42,632 nucleotides of DNA from a bacterium (GCA_023512255.1 JAILZY010000026.1:1-42632), one strand, 5' to 3'; counted from the first letter of the stretch, positions 1 through 8,141 are shown. A program made the numbers and translations. The notes: a model not told the origin generated them from the letters alone.

Positions 1-62
1 TAACTTTCTTCTCTCTTTATTTTCTCTCCTCCCCTTTATATTTTCAACATTATTTTTTCAAC

Positions 63-377
63 ATGGGGAACATCTGGCAGTTCATCATTAGATTTGACAT
101 CCTTCCTGGGAAAATGCAAGAGCTTGATACTTACCTTGAACAGGAAATGATTCCCTACTGGACATCCCACAAGGAGGTTCGCTCTGTTGAAGTCTTCGAG
201 GACGCATTCATCGGCTGGCCAGAGCGAATGCTGGTGGTAGAGGTTGACGACCTCTCCTGCTTGGAGCGGATCTTAGCCTCACCCCAAACCCGGCAGATGA
301 AAGAGCGGTTCACTTCATATGCCACTGACATCCAGACCCAGATCGTAGAGCGGGTTTTCCAAAAGAGATCGGCATAA
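63..377 (+). CDS. Small dimeric alpha/beta-barrel-like protein, function unknown
   Basis: This 104-residue soluble protein has no signal peptide. It begins with a beta-strand-like segment (IWQFIIRFDILPGK), followed by a helix rich in Glu and Leu, a second strand around SVEVFED, and a third strand MLVVEVDD. That beta-alpha-beta-beta pattern, with the 'pGK' turn after strand 1, resembles the ferredoxin-like dimeric alpha/beta barrel (ABM/NIPSNAP-like) fold. The family includes monooxygenases, but no catalytic residues can be identified here, so no reaction is assigned. Translation starts at ATG 63 without a strong Shine-Dalgarno sequence. It stands alone and is followed 25 bases later by a clear terminator. 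The ORF is well supported; the fold is inferred from pattern only. Confidence 0.75.
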   Translation: MGNIWQFIIRFDILPGKMQELDTYLEQEMIPYWTSHKEVRSVEVFEDAFIGWPERMLVVEVDDLSCLERILASPQTRQMKERFTSYATDIQTQIVERVFQKRSA

Positions 378-402
378 TCCCGATTTCCCCCATAACTGAT
401 TA

Positions 403-444
403 AGAGAAGGGTATTCCTCCTGGAGAAATACCCTTCTCTTTTTT
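403..444 (+). terminator. Rho-independent terminator
   Basis: A perfect 13-bp inverted repeat (403-415 with 427-439, core AGAAGGGTATT) with an 11-base spacer is followed directly by a run of T. It ends the transcript of the gene at 63-377. Confidence 0.88.
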
Positions 445-785
445 ACTGAGTAATCCTGTCAGGAATGTGAATAATATTCTGAATAATATAAATAAGAGTT
501 AAATAAGAGTTGCAAGCGCCCTGCTGATTGTGGTAAATTCTCTCTACCAGTTAACTTCTGGTAGATAAAAGCCTTTGGACTTTTAAGATCGGCCATGAAC
601 CATGGAGGCCTATTTTTCATGAAGGCCTATTTTTTTGATATGGCCATGAAGACATAACACTGGCTGAAGGTATAACACTGGCTCATGAGGAGAGGCGGCG
701 GATTTCACCAAACTTCTCCTACCATCCGAAGAGAAGGGCGGAAAGAAAATCACTTTAGGCAGACAGGATTTAGGCAGGCAGGATA
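445..785. other. Intergenic region with short repeats, upstream of the SurA-like gene
   Basis: There is no credible gene here. Visible structures are a small hairpin TACCAG/CTGGTA near 545-563, the 11-base word AGGCCTATTTT twice near 606-636, and the word ATAACACTGGCT twice near 655-685. An AT-rich stretch near 468-510 could hold a promoter, but no convincing -35/-10 pair was found. Confidence 0.45.
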
Positions 786-1829
786 ATGAGGATAAGTCAG
801 GTAATAGCTGCACTTTTGCTCTCTCTTTTCCCTCTACTCCTTTACTTTTCGCCTCATGCTGAAGGAGAAATCTACGATCAGATTGTAGCTATTGTCAATC
901 AGGAGATTTTAACCCAAAAAGAGCTTCAGTCGATGATCAACGCCCTACGGGCTGAGGAAGGCAGCCACGCCCTCTTCCCTGATCTTCGATTTTTCGATCC
1001 CAATCTTCCCCCTGAGCAGCCTAATCTTTTCCTTGAGCAGCCACTTAAGCAGATAGAGGAGAAAGTTTTATGGCTCATGATTGATGAGCGGCTACAGCTT
1101 CAGGAGGCTGAGCGAGAGGGCATCTTGGTCAGTTCTGAGGAGATTGAGGAAAATATCAGGCAGATCAAGATAAAAAACGGGCTAGAAAGCGATCAAGCTC
1201 TGGAGAAGCTCATTGAGAGCCAGAACATGACCCTTGAGTCTCTGAGACAGAAGATCAAGCGGGAAATTTTACTGATGAAACTTCAGGATCGAGCTATCCG
1301 CTCAAAGGTTCAAGTAAGTGATGCTGAGATCAATGATTATGTCAACCGGCACAACAAGGAGGGGGGGGCTGAGAGCATTCGCCTAAGCCATATCCTTTTT
1401 CCCGTGCCTCAGGAGGCTGATGAGGCAGCCGTTAGCAGGATTCGGGCCGAAGCTGAACGAGTACGGGAAGAGATTAAAAGGGGCAGGGAGTTTTCAGAAG
1501 CTGCTAGGCAATATTCGCAAGATTCTGACTCAGCGGCCCAGGGTGGAGACCTCGGTTATCTGAGACTTGATCAGATGAGTCTTCCCTTTCGGCAGGAGGT
1601 AGCTAGGCTAGAGATCGGCCAAATCAGCCAACCGGTACGAACCTCTTTTGGGTTTCACCTGATTCAGGTTACTGATCGAAGGATAGAGCAGGTTATCAAA
1701 GGATCGGAGCAGTGGAATGAGGCCAGGGCTGAGCTTCTCAGTCAAAAGGCACAAAAGCTCTTCCAGCAATGGCGGGATGAGCTTCGAGGGCAGGCTTACA
1801 TCGAGATTAAGATAGGAAAGCCGCACTGA
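786..1829 (+). CDS. SurA-like periplasmic peptidyl-prolyl isomerase/chaperone
   Basis: This 347-residue protein begins with a cleavable-looking signal peptide (hydrophobic segment about residues 7-25, then HAEG). It continues with a SurA N-terminal chaperone-type region ('IYDQIVAIVNQEILTQKEL') and long charged helices to about 185. One parvulin (PpiC-type rotamase) domain spans about 197-300, recognisable by 'RLSHILFPV', 'GGDLGYL' and 'SFGFHLIQV'. The family assists folding of outer-membrane proteins in the periplasm. E. coli SurA has two parvulin domains and about 428 residues; this one has a single parvulin domain, as in many SurA/PrsA-like proteins outside Gammaproteobacteria. The start at ATG 786 is preceded by a weak purine-rich site. 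The gene's closest downstream neighbour is the S4 protein 93 bases away. Function is confident at family level; client proteins are unknown. Confidence 0.88.
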   Translation: MRISQVIAALLLSLFPLLLYFSPHAEGEIYDQIVAIVNQEILTQKELQSMINALRAEEGSHALFPDLRFFDPNLPPEQPNLFLEQPLKQIEEKVLWLMIDERLQLQEAEREGILVSSEEIEENIRQIKIKNGLESDQALEKLIESQNMTLESLRQKIKREILLMKLQDRAIRSKVQVSDAEINDYVNRHNKEGGAESIRLSHILFPVPQEADEAAVSRIRAEAERVREEIKRGREFSEAARQYSQDSDSAAQGGDLGYLRLDQMSLPFRQEVARLEIGQISQPVRTSFGFHLIQVTDRRIEQVIKGSEQWNEARAELLSQKAQKLFQQWRDELRGQAYIEIKIGKPH

Positions 1830-1922
1830 AAAGCAAATGGACAGGGGAATAATCTTTAGCTGTCGGCCACCCTATAGCGGGCTGCAAGGTCAGATACATT
1901 ATCAAGCTAAAGATGCATTATA

Positions 1923-2201
1923 ATGCGCTTAGATCTTTTCTTAAAGCTTAGTCGATTAATTAAGCGTCGAACCCTAGCCAAGGAATACTGCGAGCACAGC
2001 CTGGTTGAGGTTAACCACCAGCCTGCCAAAGCAGCCAAAGAAGTGCGGATCGGTGATGAGATTACCCTGAAGTTTCGGAACCGGACAGTAACGGTCGAGG
2101 TCCTCGACCTTCCCCAAAAAGGAATTAGGGCAAGGGAAGCAGCCAAGCTCTATCGGGTGCTTTCTGAATGCCGGAAGGAGGAACCTGATGATATCTTTTA
2201 A
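1923..2201 (+). CDS. S4-domain RNA-binding protein, Hsp15/RqcP family
   Basis: This 92-residue protein opens with the S4 RNA-binding domain signature ('MRLDLFLKLSRLIKRRTLAKE', then 'VEVNHQPAKAAKEVRIGDEI'). S4 proteins of this size (HslR/Hsp15 and RqcP/YabO) bind structured RNA on the large ribosomal subunit. They act in recycling of stalled 50S-peptidyl-tRNA complexes or in ribosome-associated quality control. Length and basic character fit this family; which of the two roles applies cannot be settled from the sequence. Its last 14 bases overlap the start of the DJ-1/PfpI gene, which suggests translational coupling. Confidence 0.85.
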   Translation: MRLDLFLKLSRLIKRRTLAKEYCEHSLVEVNHQPAKAAKEVRIGDEITLKFRNRTVTVEVLDLPQKGIRAREAAKLYRVLSECRKEEPDDIF

Positions 2202-2844
2202 TATTAAATATGTTAAAGTTAATATTAAATATTTTAAAATAGGTTACTTTTTATTAATTTTATTATTAACCATTCCTCTGCTTCGAGGAATAGCAGAAGC
2301 CAGGGAGGGGAAAAAGATGCTAAAGGGAAAGAAAGCTCTCTTTATCATTGCTCATCAGAATTTCCGAGATGAGGAGTATTCACAGCCAAGGCAGGCTCTG
2401 GAAAAAGAGGGGGTTCAGGTTACGGTGGCCTCCTCTTCTTTGAACAAGGCCAAAGGCATGCTGGGTATGACTGTCCAGCCGGATATCCTTCTCGATCAGG
2501 CTAAAGTAGAGGAGTATGATCTGGTGGTTTTTGTGGGAGGCTCAGGGAGTAGTGAATATTGGAAGAGCGCCACTGCTCACCAAATGGCGCGGCGCGCCCT
2601 GGAGGAGGGCAAGATTGTAGCTGCTATCTGCATCGCTCCAGTAACCTTGGCCGAGGCAGGCATTTTAAAAGGGCGAAAGGCCACGGTTTTTTCATCCCCT
2701 AAGGAGATTGAACTTCTTAAGGCCAAGGGAGCCGTATATACGGGATCGGCGGTTGAAAGAGATGGCCAAATCATTACCGCATCCGGCCCAGATGCGGCTA
2801 GCTCATTTGCCAAAACTCTCATTCAGGCTCTCTCAGGTCAATAA
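2188..2844 (+). CDS. DJ-1/PfpI-family protein with an N-terminal membrane anchor or signal
   Basis: This 218-residue protein starts at ATG 2188. A strong Shine-Dalgarno sequence (AAGGAGG, 2175-2181) sits 6 bases upstream inside the S4 gene, so the start is secure. Residues 1-40 form a lysine-rich head and one hydrophobic segment (about 18-37). The DJ-1/PfpI domain follows from about residue 44 ('KKALFIIAHQNFRDEEY', 'DLVVFVGGSG', 'IVAAICIAP', 'ITASGPDAA'). The nucleophile-elbow Cys is present in 'AICIAP', and an acidic residue in 'RDEEY' matches the Glu that pairs with it in DJ-1. The usual residue after the Cys (His or Gly in PfpI/YajL proteases or deglycases) is Ile, so peptidase activity is doubtful. 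Most relatives are cytoplasmic; export or anchoring is unusual. The leader DNA contains a tandem 21-bp duplication. Confidence 0.85.
   Translation: MISFNIKYVKVNIKYFKIGYFLLILLLTIPLLRGIAEAREGKKMLKGKKALFIIAHQNFRDEEYSQPRQALEKEGVQVTVASSSLNKAKGMLGMTVQPDILLDQAKVEEYDLVVFVGGSGSSEYWKSATAHQMARRALEEGKIVAAICIAPVTLAEAGILKGRKATVFSSPKEIELLKAKGAVYTGSAVERDGQIITASGPDAASSFAKTLIQALSGQ
2198..2239 (+). repeat. Tandem 21-bp duplication coding for the head of the PfpI-like protein
   Basis: Two adjacent AT-rich 21-base units (2198-2218 and 2219-2239) differ at about two positions. They encode two similar heptads (FNIKYVK and VNIKYFK). The length is a multiple of three, so the reading frame is kept. Confidence 0.8.
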
Positions 2845-2865
2845 TGGCCAAGAGAGAAGGGATCA

Positions 2866-2883
2866 AACTCACTAGGGTGAGTT
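2866..2883 (+). terminator. Short hairpin after the PfpI-like gene, possible terminator
   Basis: A perfect 7-bp inverted repeat (AACTCAC, loop TAGG, GTGAGTT) lies 22 bases after the stop codon. Only a mixed AT tract follows, so termination would be weak. Confidence 0.4.
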
Positions 2884-2934
2884 AATTTATCCTTATGCTA
2901 GAGCGAATGCTTGATTGCATTTTAAAATCAATCA

Positions 2935-2963
2935 GTTAACTTTCACAAAATGTGTGAGTTAAC
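2935..2963 (+). promoter_or_regulatory. Hairpin immediately upstream of the rsmB start
   Basis: GTTAACTTTCACA pairs with TGTGAGTTAAC (one bulge) and ends 6 bases before the GTG start at 2970. It could modulate initiation or protect the mRNA 5' end. The word GTGAGTTAA also occurs in the hairpin at 2866-2883. Function is not established. Confidence 0.4.
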
Positions 2964-2969
2964 ATTAAG

Positions 2970-4550
2970 GTGGCCAGGTTGCTAGACGATACCAAAATAC
3001 AGCGTTCAAAAACCGACCCTAGGCGGCGGCCAGGGGGAAGGCAGAATCCATCTGCTGAGAAAGCTTTCTCCAAAACCGCCACTCAGCGGCCAGGGGCGAG
3101 CGCTCGGCAGCGGCCAGGAGTGAGGCGCCCCGCCAGTAGGGTGAGGAATTCACCATCGAATTCACCATCGCCTGATAGCCAAATCCTTGAGTCGGCTAGG
3201 GGGCTTTCGGTCAGGATTCTGGTCCGGGCCGAGGAGGAATCCTCCTACCTTGATGTTTTGCTGACCGAAGCGCTCAAGGATTCTCCTCTCTCTGTTCGGG
3301 ACAGACACCTGGCGACCGCGATTATCTATGGTGTTGTGCGCTACCGAAACCAACTGGACTGGTGGATCGATCAAGTGGCCAGCCGGCCGGTAGCCAAGAT
3401 GCATCCTGCGGTCAAGGCTATTTTGCGCTCCGCTGTCTATCAACTCCTTTTCCTAAGCCGAGTGCCTCCTTCGGCTGCAATAGATGAGGCGGTCAAGCTG
3501 ACCTACCAATTTAGTAGCCACCAAGCGGCTGGCTTTGTGAATGCCATCCTTCGGCAAATTCAGAGGATGCGGCCAGGGCTTCGGCTTCCTGCAGAAAGCG
3601 CCGACCCTGTCCGGCACATTGCCCTGGCCTTTGCCCATCCCGAATGGATGGTCAAGCGATGGATAGAGCAACTTGGCCTCAATGAGTGCAAAGCGCTTTG
3701 TCAGGCCAATAACCAGCAGCCTCGGCTGACCGCTCGCCTAAACAGCCTGAGGGTGCCCGCAGATACGGCCGCAGTTTCGCTTTCCAAAGAGCTTCAAGGC
3801 GTTCAGCCTTCGCAGATTGTGCCCGAGGGGTTTTATCTTGAAGGGCCGCGACCTGTAGTAGAAACGCTGACCTACCAGAGAGGTGAGTTTGAAATTCAGG
3901 GCTTGAGCTCTATGCTGGTAAGCCGAGCTCTTGCGCCTCTGCCAGGAGAGCGGATTGTAGATGCCTGCGCTGGACGAGGGGGGAAAACAACGCATCTTGC
4001 TCAACTCATGGATAATCGGGGAATGCTGCTGGCTCTTGATCCCTCTTTCCGAAAATTGGGGCTTCTGCGGGAAAATGCCCGCAGACTTGGGGTTGAGATC
4101 ATACGACAGCTGTGTGCCGATGCCCGCTCGGTCCCCTTGCGCAGCCATCAATTTGACCGCCTGCTCCTCGATGTCCCCTGCTCTTCGCTAGGAATCATCA
4201 GGCGGCATCCTGAGATCAAATGGCTCAGGGCCGAATCAGACCTGAGCAGTCTCTCCGCCCTGCAACTTGACATTCTGGAGCAGAGCTCATCCCTGCTAGC
4301 CGAAGGCGGCGTCATCGTCTACAGTGCCTGCTCGCTTGAGCCCGAAGAGACCACGGTCGTGGTCAGTCGGTTTTTGACCCAGCATCCAGAATTTATCCGG
4401 GAGGATGTGCGGCCCTATCTGCCAAAGGTGCTCCATGAGGCCGTGGGAGAGGATGAGTGTGTGAGGATTTATCCGCATCGGTATCCTCAATATGATTTAG
4501 ATGGTTTTTTTATCGCCAGGCTGAAAAGGCAGGGCGGGAGTATCCGGTGA
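2970..4550 (+). CDS. rsmB: 16S rRNA (cytosine-967 C5)-methyltransferase RsmB
   Basis: This 526-residue enzyme methylates C5 of cytosine 967 in 16S rRNA using S-adenosylmethionine. After a disordered, Arg/Pro-rich extension (residues 1 to about 75) comes a NusB-like RNA-binding domain (about 76-215). The Rossmann methyltransferase domain follows: motif I 'VDACAGRGGKTT' (about 330-341), motif IV 'DVPCSS' with Cys404, and motif VI 'YSACS' with Cys454. The two Cys are 50 residues apart, as in E. coli RsmB (Cys325 and Cys375). The basic extension is longer than usual and may add RNA affinity. No ATG occurs before the NusB domain. GTG 2970 is the longest start, but TTG 2979 has better spacing (8 bases) from TAAGG at 2966-2970. 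It is the first gene of the rsmB/PASTA/rpe/TPR operon. Confidence 0.94.
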   Translation: MARLLDDTKIQRSKTDPRRRPGGRQNPSAEKAFSKTATQRPGASARQRPGVRRPASRVRNSPSNSPSPDSQILESARGLSVRILVRAEEESSYLDVLLTEALKDSPLSVRDRHLATAIIYGVVRYRNQLDWWIDQVASRPVAKMHPAVKAILRSAVYQLLFLSRVPPSAAIDEAVKLTYQFSSHQAAGFVNAILRQIQRMRPGLRLPAESADPVRHIALAFAHPEWMVKRWIEQLGLNECKALCQANNQQPRLTARLNSLRVPADTAAVSLSKELQGVQPSQIVPEGFYLEGPRPVVETLTYQRGEFEIQGLSSMLVSRALAPLPGERIVDACAGRGGKTTHLAQLMDNRGMLLALDPSFRKLGLLRENARRLGVEIIRQLCADARSVPLRSHQFDRLLLDVPCSSLGIIRRHPEIKWLRAESDLSSLSALQLDILEQSSSLLAEGGVIVYSACSLEPEETTVVVSRFLTQHPEFIREDVRPYLPKVLHEAVGEDECVRIYPHRYPQYDLDGFFIARLKRQGGSIR

Positions 4551-4575
4551 ACAGAAGGGAATAATTAGGAAGCTT

Positions 4576-5538
4576 ATGTCGGTCAGAGGGTTTTTTCTGG
4601 GTTTGATCAAGCTGCTGATATTTATCAGTGGACTTTTTATCATCGGATTCCTGAGCGCTCTGATTACCATAAACCTGGTAATGCAAAAAGAACAGGTCAA
4701 GGTTCCTTCCCTAATCGGCAAGGATGTTGTAGATGCCCTTGAGATGCTCAATTCTCTGGGGCTCAATCTGATTGTGGAAAGCCGTGAATTCCATCAGACC
4801 ATGCCGGCCAATACGATTATTTCTCAAAGCCCTGCCCCGGGAAAGCTTCTCAAAACTGGCCGCGACATCAAGGTGTCTCTGAGCAAGGGGACAGAGATTG
4901 TCATTATCCCTGATATTACGGGTGAGCCGCTGCTGCGTGCTCAGAGCATTTTGCAAGAGCACAGCTTAAAAAGCGGATATATAGCCAGGATTTACCGCCG
5001 AAATATTGAAGAGAATATCGTTATTAGCCAAGATCCGCCAGCAGGCGATAAGATTCGTCGAAACGCTACAGTCAATCTTCTGGTAAGCCAGGGGCAGGAG
5101 CCTGTCTACTACTGCATGCCTGAGCTTGTCGGAAAAAGCCTAACCGAGGCAGAGCAAATCCTGCAAAACCTTCACCTGACGATTGGAAACATTGACTATG
5201 AATTTCATGAGAAACTAGAGCCGGATATAATCATTGCCCAATTTCCCGAATCTGGCTACCGGCTCATGCAGGGCGAAAAGGTCAATCTGCGAGTCAGCAA
5301 AAATAAGTCTTTTGAGAATGAAATCAGTACCTACAAGGTCCTTCAGTACACGGTTCCACCTGGAGAAGGACGCCAAAGGAGGGTACGAATTGTGTTGCGG
5401 GATGAGCAGGGGGAGAAGGAAATCTTTCATGAAGAGAAAGAGGCTAATGATCAGATCGAGCTTCTGATCAAAGTAACTCCTGGAGCTGTAGCCCTGATCT
5501 ATCTTGATGAAAATTTAATAAAGGAGGAGCGATTCTGA
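4576..5538 (+). CDS. Membrane-anchored protein with three PASTA domains
   Basis: This 320-residue protein has one transmembrane helix (about residues 10-35). Three PASTA domains lie outside the membrane: about 39-104 ('VKVPSLIGKDVVDAL'), 105-171 ('IVIIPDITGEPLLRA') and 174-241 ('YCMPELVGKSLTEAE'). A C-terminal beta-rich region follows (about 250-320). PASTA domains bind peptidoglycan stem peptides or beta-lactams and are best known at the end of Ser/Thr kinases and PBPs. Here there is no kinase or transpeptidase domain, so it may sense or tether cell wall; that is inferred. It lies 25 bases after rsmB and its TGA overlaps the rpe ATG by one base (TGATG), indicating an operon with coupled translation. 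Confidence 0.88.
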   Translation: MSVRGFFLGLIKLLIFISGLFIIGFLSALITINLVMQKEQVKVPSLIGKDVVDALEMLNSLGLNLIVESREFHQTMPANTIISQSPAPGKLLKTGRDIKVSLSKGTEIVIIPDITGEPLLRAQSILQEHSLKSGYIARIYRRNIEENIVISQDPPAGDKIRRNATVNLLVSQGQEPVYYCMPELVGKSLTEAEQILQNLHLTIGNIDYEFHEKLEPDIIIAQFPESGYRLMQGEKVNLRVSKNKSFENEISTYKVLQYTVPPGEGRQRRVRIVLRDEQGEKEIFHEEKEANDQIELLIKVTPGAVALIYLDENLIKEERF

Positions 5539-6224
5539 TGACCAAGACTCGACCGATCCGAATTGCACCCTCTCTGCTATCGGCCAATTTTGCCTCTCTG
5601 GCTGAGGAAATTCGCAAAGTGGAAGAAGGCGGAGCGGATCTATTGCATATCGACGTTATGGATGGACATTTCGTACCCAATATCACCATTGGCCCACCAG
5701 TGGTCCAATCCCTAAGAGCAGTTACGAAAACGCCTCTTGATGTGCATCTCATGATTGAGCATCCTGAGGATTACTTCGAGGAATTCCGCCAGGCAGGAGC
5801 TGATATCTTGACTATTCACTGGGAAGTATGTCATCATCTTCATCGGAGTATCCAGGTGATCAAGGAAAAGGGAATGCGGGCCGGGATAGCTATCAATCCC
5901 TCGACCCCAGTGCAGGTCTTGGAGTGCATGTTATCTGAAGTTGACCAGATCGTAATCATGTCGGTAAATCCAGGATTTGGCGGCCAGCGGTTTATCCCCT
6001 TTGCTCTCTCTAAAATCAGGACCTTGCGCCAGATGATCAGCCAGGCTGGGCTTGATGAGCGGGTTGATATCCTGGTCGATGGTGGGATCAAGTTGGACAA
6101 TTGTTTAGAAGTAATTCAAGCAGGGGCCAACATCATTGTTTTGGGCTCTGGAATTTTTTACACCTCTGATCCTGCGGCTACGGTAAGAAAGGTCAGAGGG
6201 CTGATAGAGATGGGAGTACCATGA
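5538..6224 (+). CDS. rpe: Ribulose-phosphate 3-epimerase
   Basis: This 228-residue cytoplasmic TIM-barrel enzyme interconverts D-ribulose 5-phosphate and D-xylulose 5-phosphate in the pentose phosphate pathway. All family signatures are present: 'APSLLSANFASL' at strand 1, 'HIDVMDGHFVPN' (metal-binding His and Asp), 'HLMIEHPEDY', 'MSVNPGFGGQ', and 'VDGGI' with the second catalytic Asp. The length is typical (about 220-230). Its start overlaps the PASTA gene by one base. Its TGA overlaps the next gene's ATG by four bases (ATGA), so it sits inside a translationally coupled operon. Confidence 0.97.
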   Translation: MTKTRPIRIAPSLLSANFASLAEEIRKVEEGGADLLHIDVMDGHFVPNITIGPPVVQSLRAVTKTPLDVHLMIEHPEDYFEEFRQAGADILTIHWEVCHHLHRSIQVIKEKGMRAGIAINPSTPVQVLECMLSEVDQIVIMSVNPGFGGQRFIPFALSKIRTLRQMISQAGLDERVDILVDGGIKLDNCLEVIQAGANIIVLGSGIFYTSDPAATVRKVRGLIEMGVP

Positions 6225-7642
6225 AAAGTTCCTCGATGGTGAAATTCATATCTTCAGCAGCTCTTTTTTTGGCCGGACTGATACTCTGTTTTCTCCTCAA
6301 AACATCATCTGCCCAGGTGGGCTCACCTCCTGAGGACAATAACGACCTGCACCGGCAAGCCCTAGCGGCTAAGCAGGCCGCTGACGCCTACTCGAAAAGC
6401 GGAGAGATTCAAAAGGCGATCGAGGCTTACGAGAAGGCTCTGCAACTCTATCCCGATTATGCTGATGTGTACTATCTGCTCGGTCTGATCTACGATCTGC
6501 ATCAGGGGAGGCTGGAAAAAGCCATTGCCTGTTACCAAAGATTCTTAGAGCTTGCTCCGAATGCTCCAGAGGCCAGGGATGTTCAGCTGTTGATCGAAAG
6601 TGCCAGACAGGCTCTATCAGATGCCCAGGGAATTTCGCCAAAGCCAGCAGCAGATGCCCAGGGAATATCAACAAAGCCAGCCGCCACTTTTTCCGGTACG
6701 GAGGGTAAGGATGAGGGAAAAATTCAGCCCCTGGCCGAAGGCGAGCAGAAAAATGCCGATAAGATAAATGATTATGATAAGGTAGAGGAGCAAGTAGCCG
6801 TCTCCCAAATAGGGCCAGCAACTTTCTCCAAAGATATAAAAGATGATAGCCATATAGAGCTGCATAAGGAGCTAGCTGATAGCCCACAAGAAGTTGACAA
6901 AAAAACAAAACAAAAATCATCCTTATCGGGAAAGGGCAGGTCAGCCTCAGAGGCCGGGGCTTCGGAGCAGTTCATTTCCCGCTCGATTGAGGGAAAGATT
7001 TTAAAATATACCATTAAGCTTGCCGTCTGGCAGCGAGAGGGATTCATTGACAAGTTTAATGAGCTGGCACTGGCCAGGGGGTCTTATCTGACTAATAACG
7101 TCTCGGAAGTGCGAGCCAAGCTAAGAGAGGAGAGGCAAAAGGTTACAGAATTTATCGATTATGCAAAGGAAGCAGAGCAGATGATGCTGCGACAGCTCCT
7201 CAATGAGCTGATTAAAGAATGGGGTATAGAGCTTCCCCACCTACCACAAAAGGTAGACATAGAGAAGGCGGTATCTTCTATTCAGGTTCAGGATCTTCAG
7301 GAAGATAAAAAATATATTCATCTTTCTTTGGAGGCCAAGGTTAACGCTAAAAACCTGAGAGAGCAGCTCTTGAAGCTAGGGTATCAGTTTACTCCATGCA
7401 GGGTTCATCTGCAGTGCTCTAACCTATATGGAGAATTTAAGGATAAGTTCTTTGAGGCTATTCAGCGAAAGTCAGAGTATATAAAAAGCCAGTCCGAGGG
7501 AGTGTATGAGATTTATGCACCGGCTAAACTCTTTGCTTCTGAGCTGAGCAAGATGGTTATTGGTACCTATGGGATTAGGCTTGATAAGGTAGGTGAAGAT
7601 ACTATTACCTTTAGGGCTGAAGCTGTGGAAAATGGATTTTGA
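6221..7642 (+). CDS. Membrane-anchored TPR protein with a C-terminal domain of unknown type
   Basis: This 473-residue protein has an N-terminal signal anchor (about residues 10-32). About two and a half TPR repeats follow (about 44-130, for example 'SGEIQKAIEAYEKALQLYP' and 'GRLEKAIACYQRFLELAP'). A low-complexity linker (about 130-250) contains a near-duplicate DAQGIS(P/T)KPAA. A helical, charged C-terminal region (about 255-473) was not recognised. TPR repeats bind protein partners; placement after the anchor suggests a periplasmic scaffold. The gene overlaps rpe by four bases and is the last of the rsmB operon. A consensus promoter for the cold-shock gene starts only 13 bases after its stop. 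No enzymatic motif is visible. Confidence 0.82.
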   Translation: MKSSSMVKFISSAALFLAGLILCFLLKTSSAQVGSPPEDNNDLHRQALAAKQAADAYSKSGEIQKAIEAYEKALQLYPDYADVYYLLGLIYDLHQGRLEKAIACYQRFLELAPNAPEARDVQLLIESARQALSDAQGISPKPAADAQGISTKPAATFSGTEGKDEGKIQPLAEGEQKNADKINDYDKVEEQVAVSQIGPATFSKDIKDDSHIELHKELADSPQEVDKKTKQKSSLSGKGRSASEAGASEQFISRSIEGKILKYTIKLAVWQREGFIDKFNELALARGSYLTNNVSEVRAKLREERQKVTEFIDYAKEAEQMMLRQLLNELIKEWGIELPHLPQKVDIEKAVSSIQVQDLQEDKKYIHLSLEAKVNAKNLREQLLKLGYQFTPCRVHLQCSNLYGEFKDKFFEAIQRKSEYIKSQSEGVYEIYAPAKLFASELSKMVIGTYGIRLDKVGEDTITFRAEAVENGF

Positions 7643-7654
7643 TGGTTAATTTTC

Positions 7655-7683
7655 TTGACACTAATTTCTTTTTGAGGTATAAT
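7655..7683 (+). promoter_or_regulatory. Consensus sigma-70 promoter for the cold-shock gene
   Basis: A perfect -35 TTGACA (7655-7660), a 17-base spacer and a perfect -10 TATAAT (7678-7683) are present. Transcription would start near 7690, giving a leader of about 219 bases before the ATG at 7909. Confidence 0.88.
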
Positions 7684-7689
7684 AAAGAA

Positions 7690-7908
7690 TCAAGTTTAAA
7701 ATAAAAATCCTCATAAGAGGATAAAAATACTGAGGAATAATTCCCTCATATAATTTAAGGAATTACTCCAGGGCAAAGTTTCTTTTTCCCTGGTAGAGCA
7801 TTAAGTTGTGGATAGGTTATCTGAAACTTTGGAGGCCTATAGCTTTTCCTGAGCTTTACAGAGATATCCCAACTTAAGAATTATTTTAAGAAAGGAGGGA
7901 TATTGAGT
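7690..7908 (+). promoter_or_regulatory. Long structured 5' leader of the cold-shock mRNA
   Basis: The leader runs from the predicted start near 7690 to the ATG at 7909. It can form several hairpins: ATCCTC/GAGGAT near 7707-7722, TGAGG/CCTCA near 7730-7748, and CCAGGG/CCCTGG near 7769-7794. It ends with a strong Shine-Dalgarno AGGAGG (7893-7898). E. coli cspA has a comparably long leader that acts as a temperature sensor. An analogous role here is inferred from length, position and folding potential only. Confidence 0.6.
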
Positions 7909-8115
7909 ATGGCTCAAGGACGAGTGAAATGGTTTAACGACCAAAAAGGCTTTGGTTTCATCAAGATCGCGGGTGAAGACAAAGATGTGTTTGTACACTA
8001 TACCGCCATTGCTGGCTCAGGCTTCAAAAGTCTCCAGGAAAATCAGCTTGTTGAGTTTGAAATTCAACAAGGTCCCAAAGGACCGCAGGCAATTAATGTA
8101 CGGCCACAACAGTAA
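7909..8115 (+). CDS. Cold-shock protein, CspA family
   Basis: This 68-residue single-domain OB-fold protein binds single-stranded RNA and DNA. RNP1 'KGFGFI' and RNP2 'DVFVHY' are intact, with the usual '[11 protein letters not shown]' start and '[12 protein letters not shown]' end. Length is standard for CspA proteins. ATG 7909 is preferred because AGGAGG (7893-7898) is 10 bases upstream. A TTG two codons earlier (7903) would leave only 4 bases. The gene has its own consensus promoter, a long leader and a terminator, so it is monocistronic and probably highly expressed. Confidence 0.95.
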   Translation: MAQGRVKWFNDQKGFGFIKIAGEDKDVFVHYTAIAGSGFKSLQENQLVEFEIQQGPKGPQAINVRPQQ

Positions 8116-8141
8116 TTACTTATTCTGATTGCCAATTTCGC

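Noticed and set aside
6369-6920. 183-codon minus-strand ORF
   Set aside because: It is antisense to the TPR protein; composition is that of a shadow frame and it has no ribosome site.
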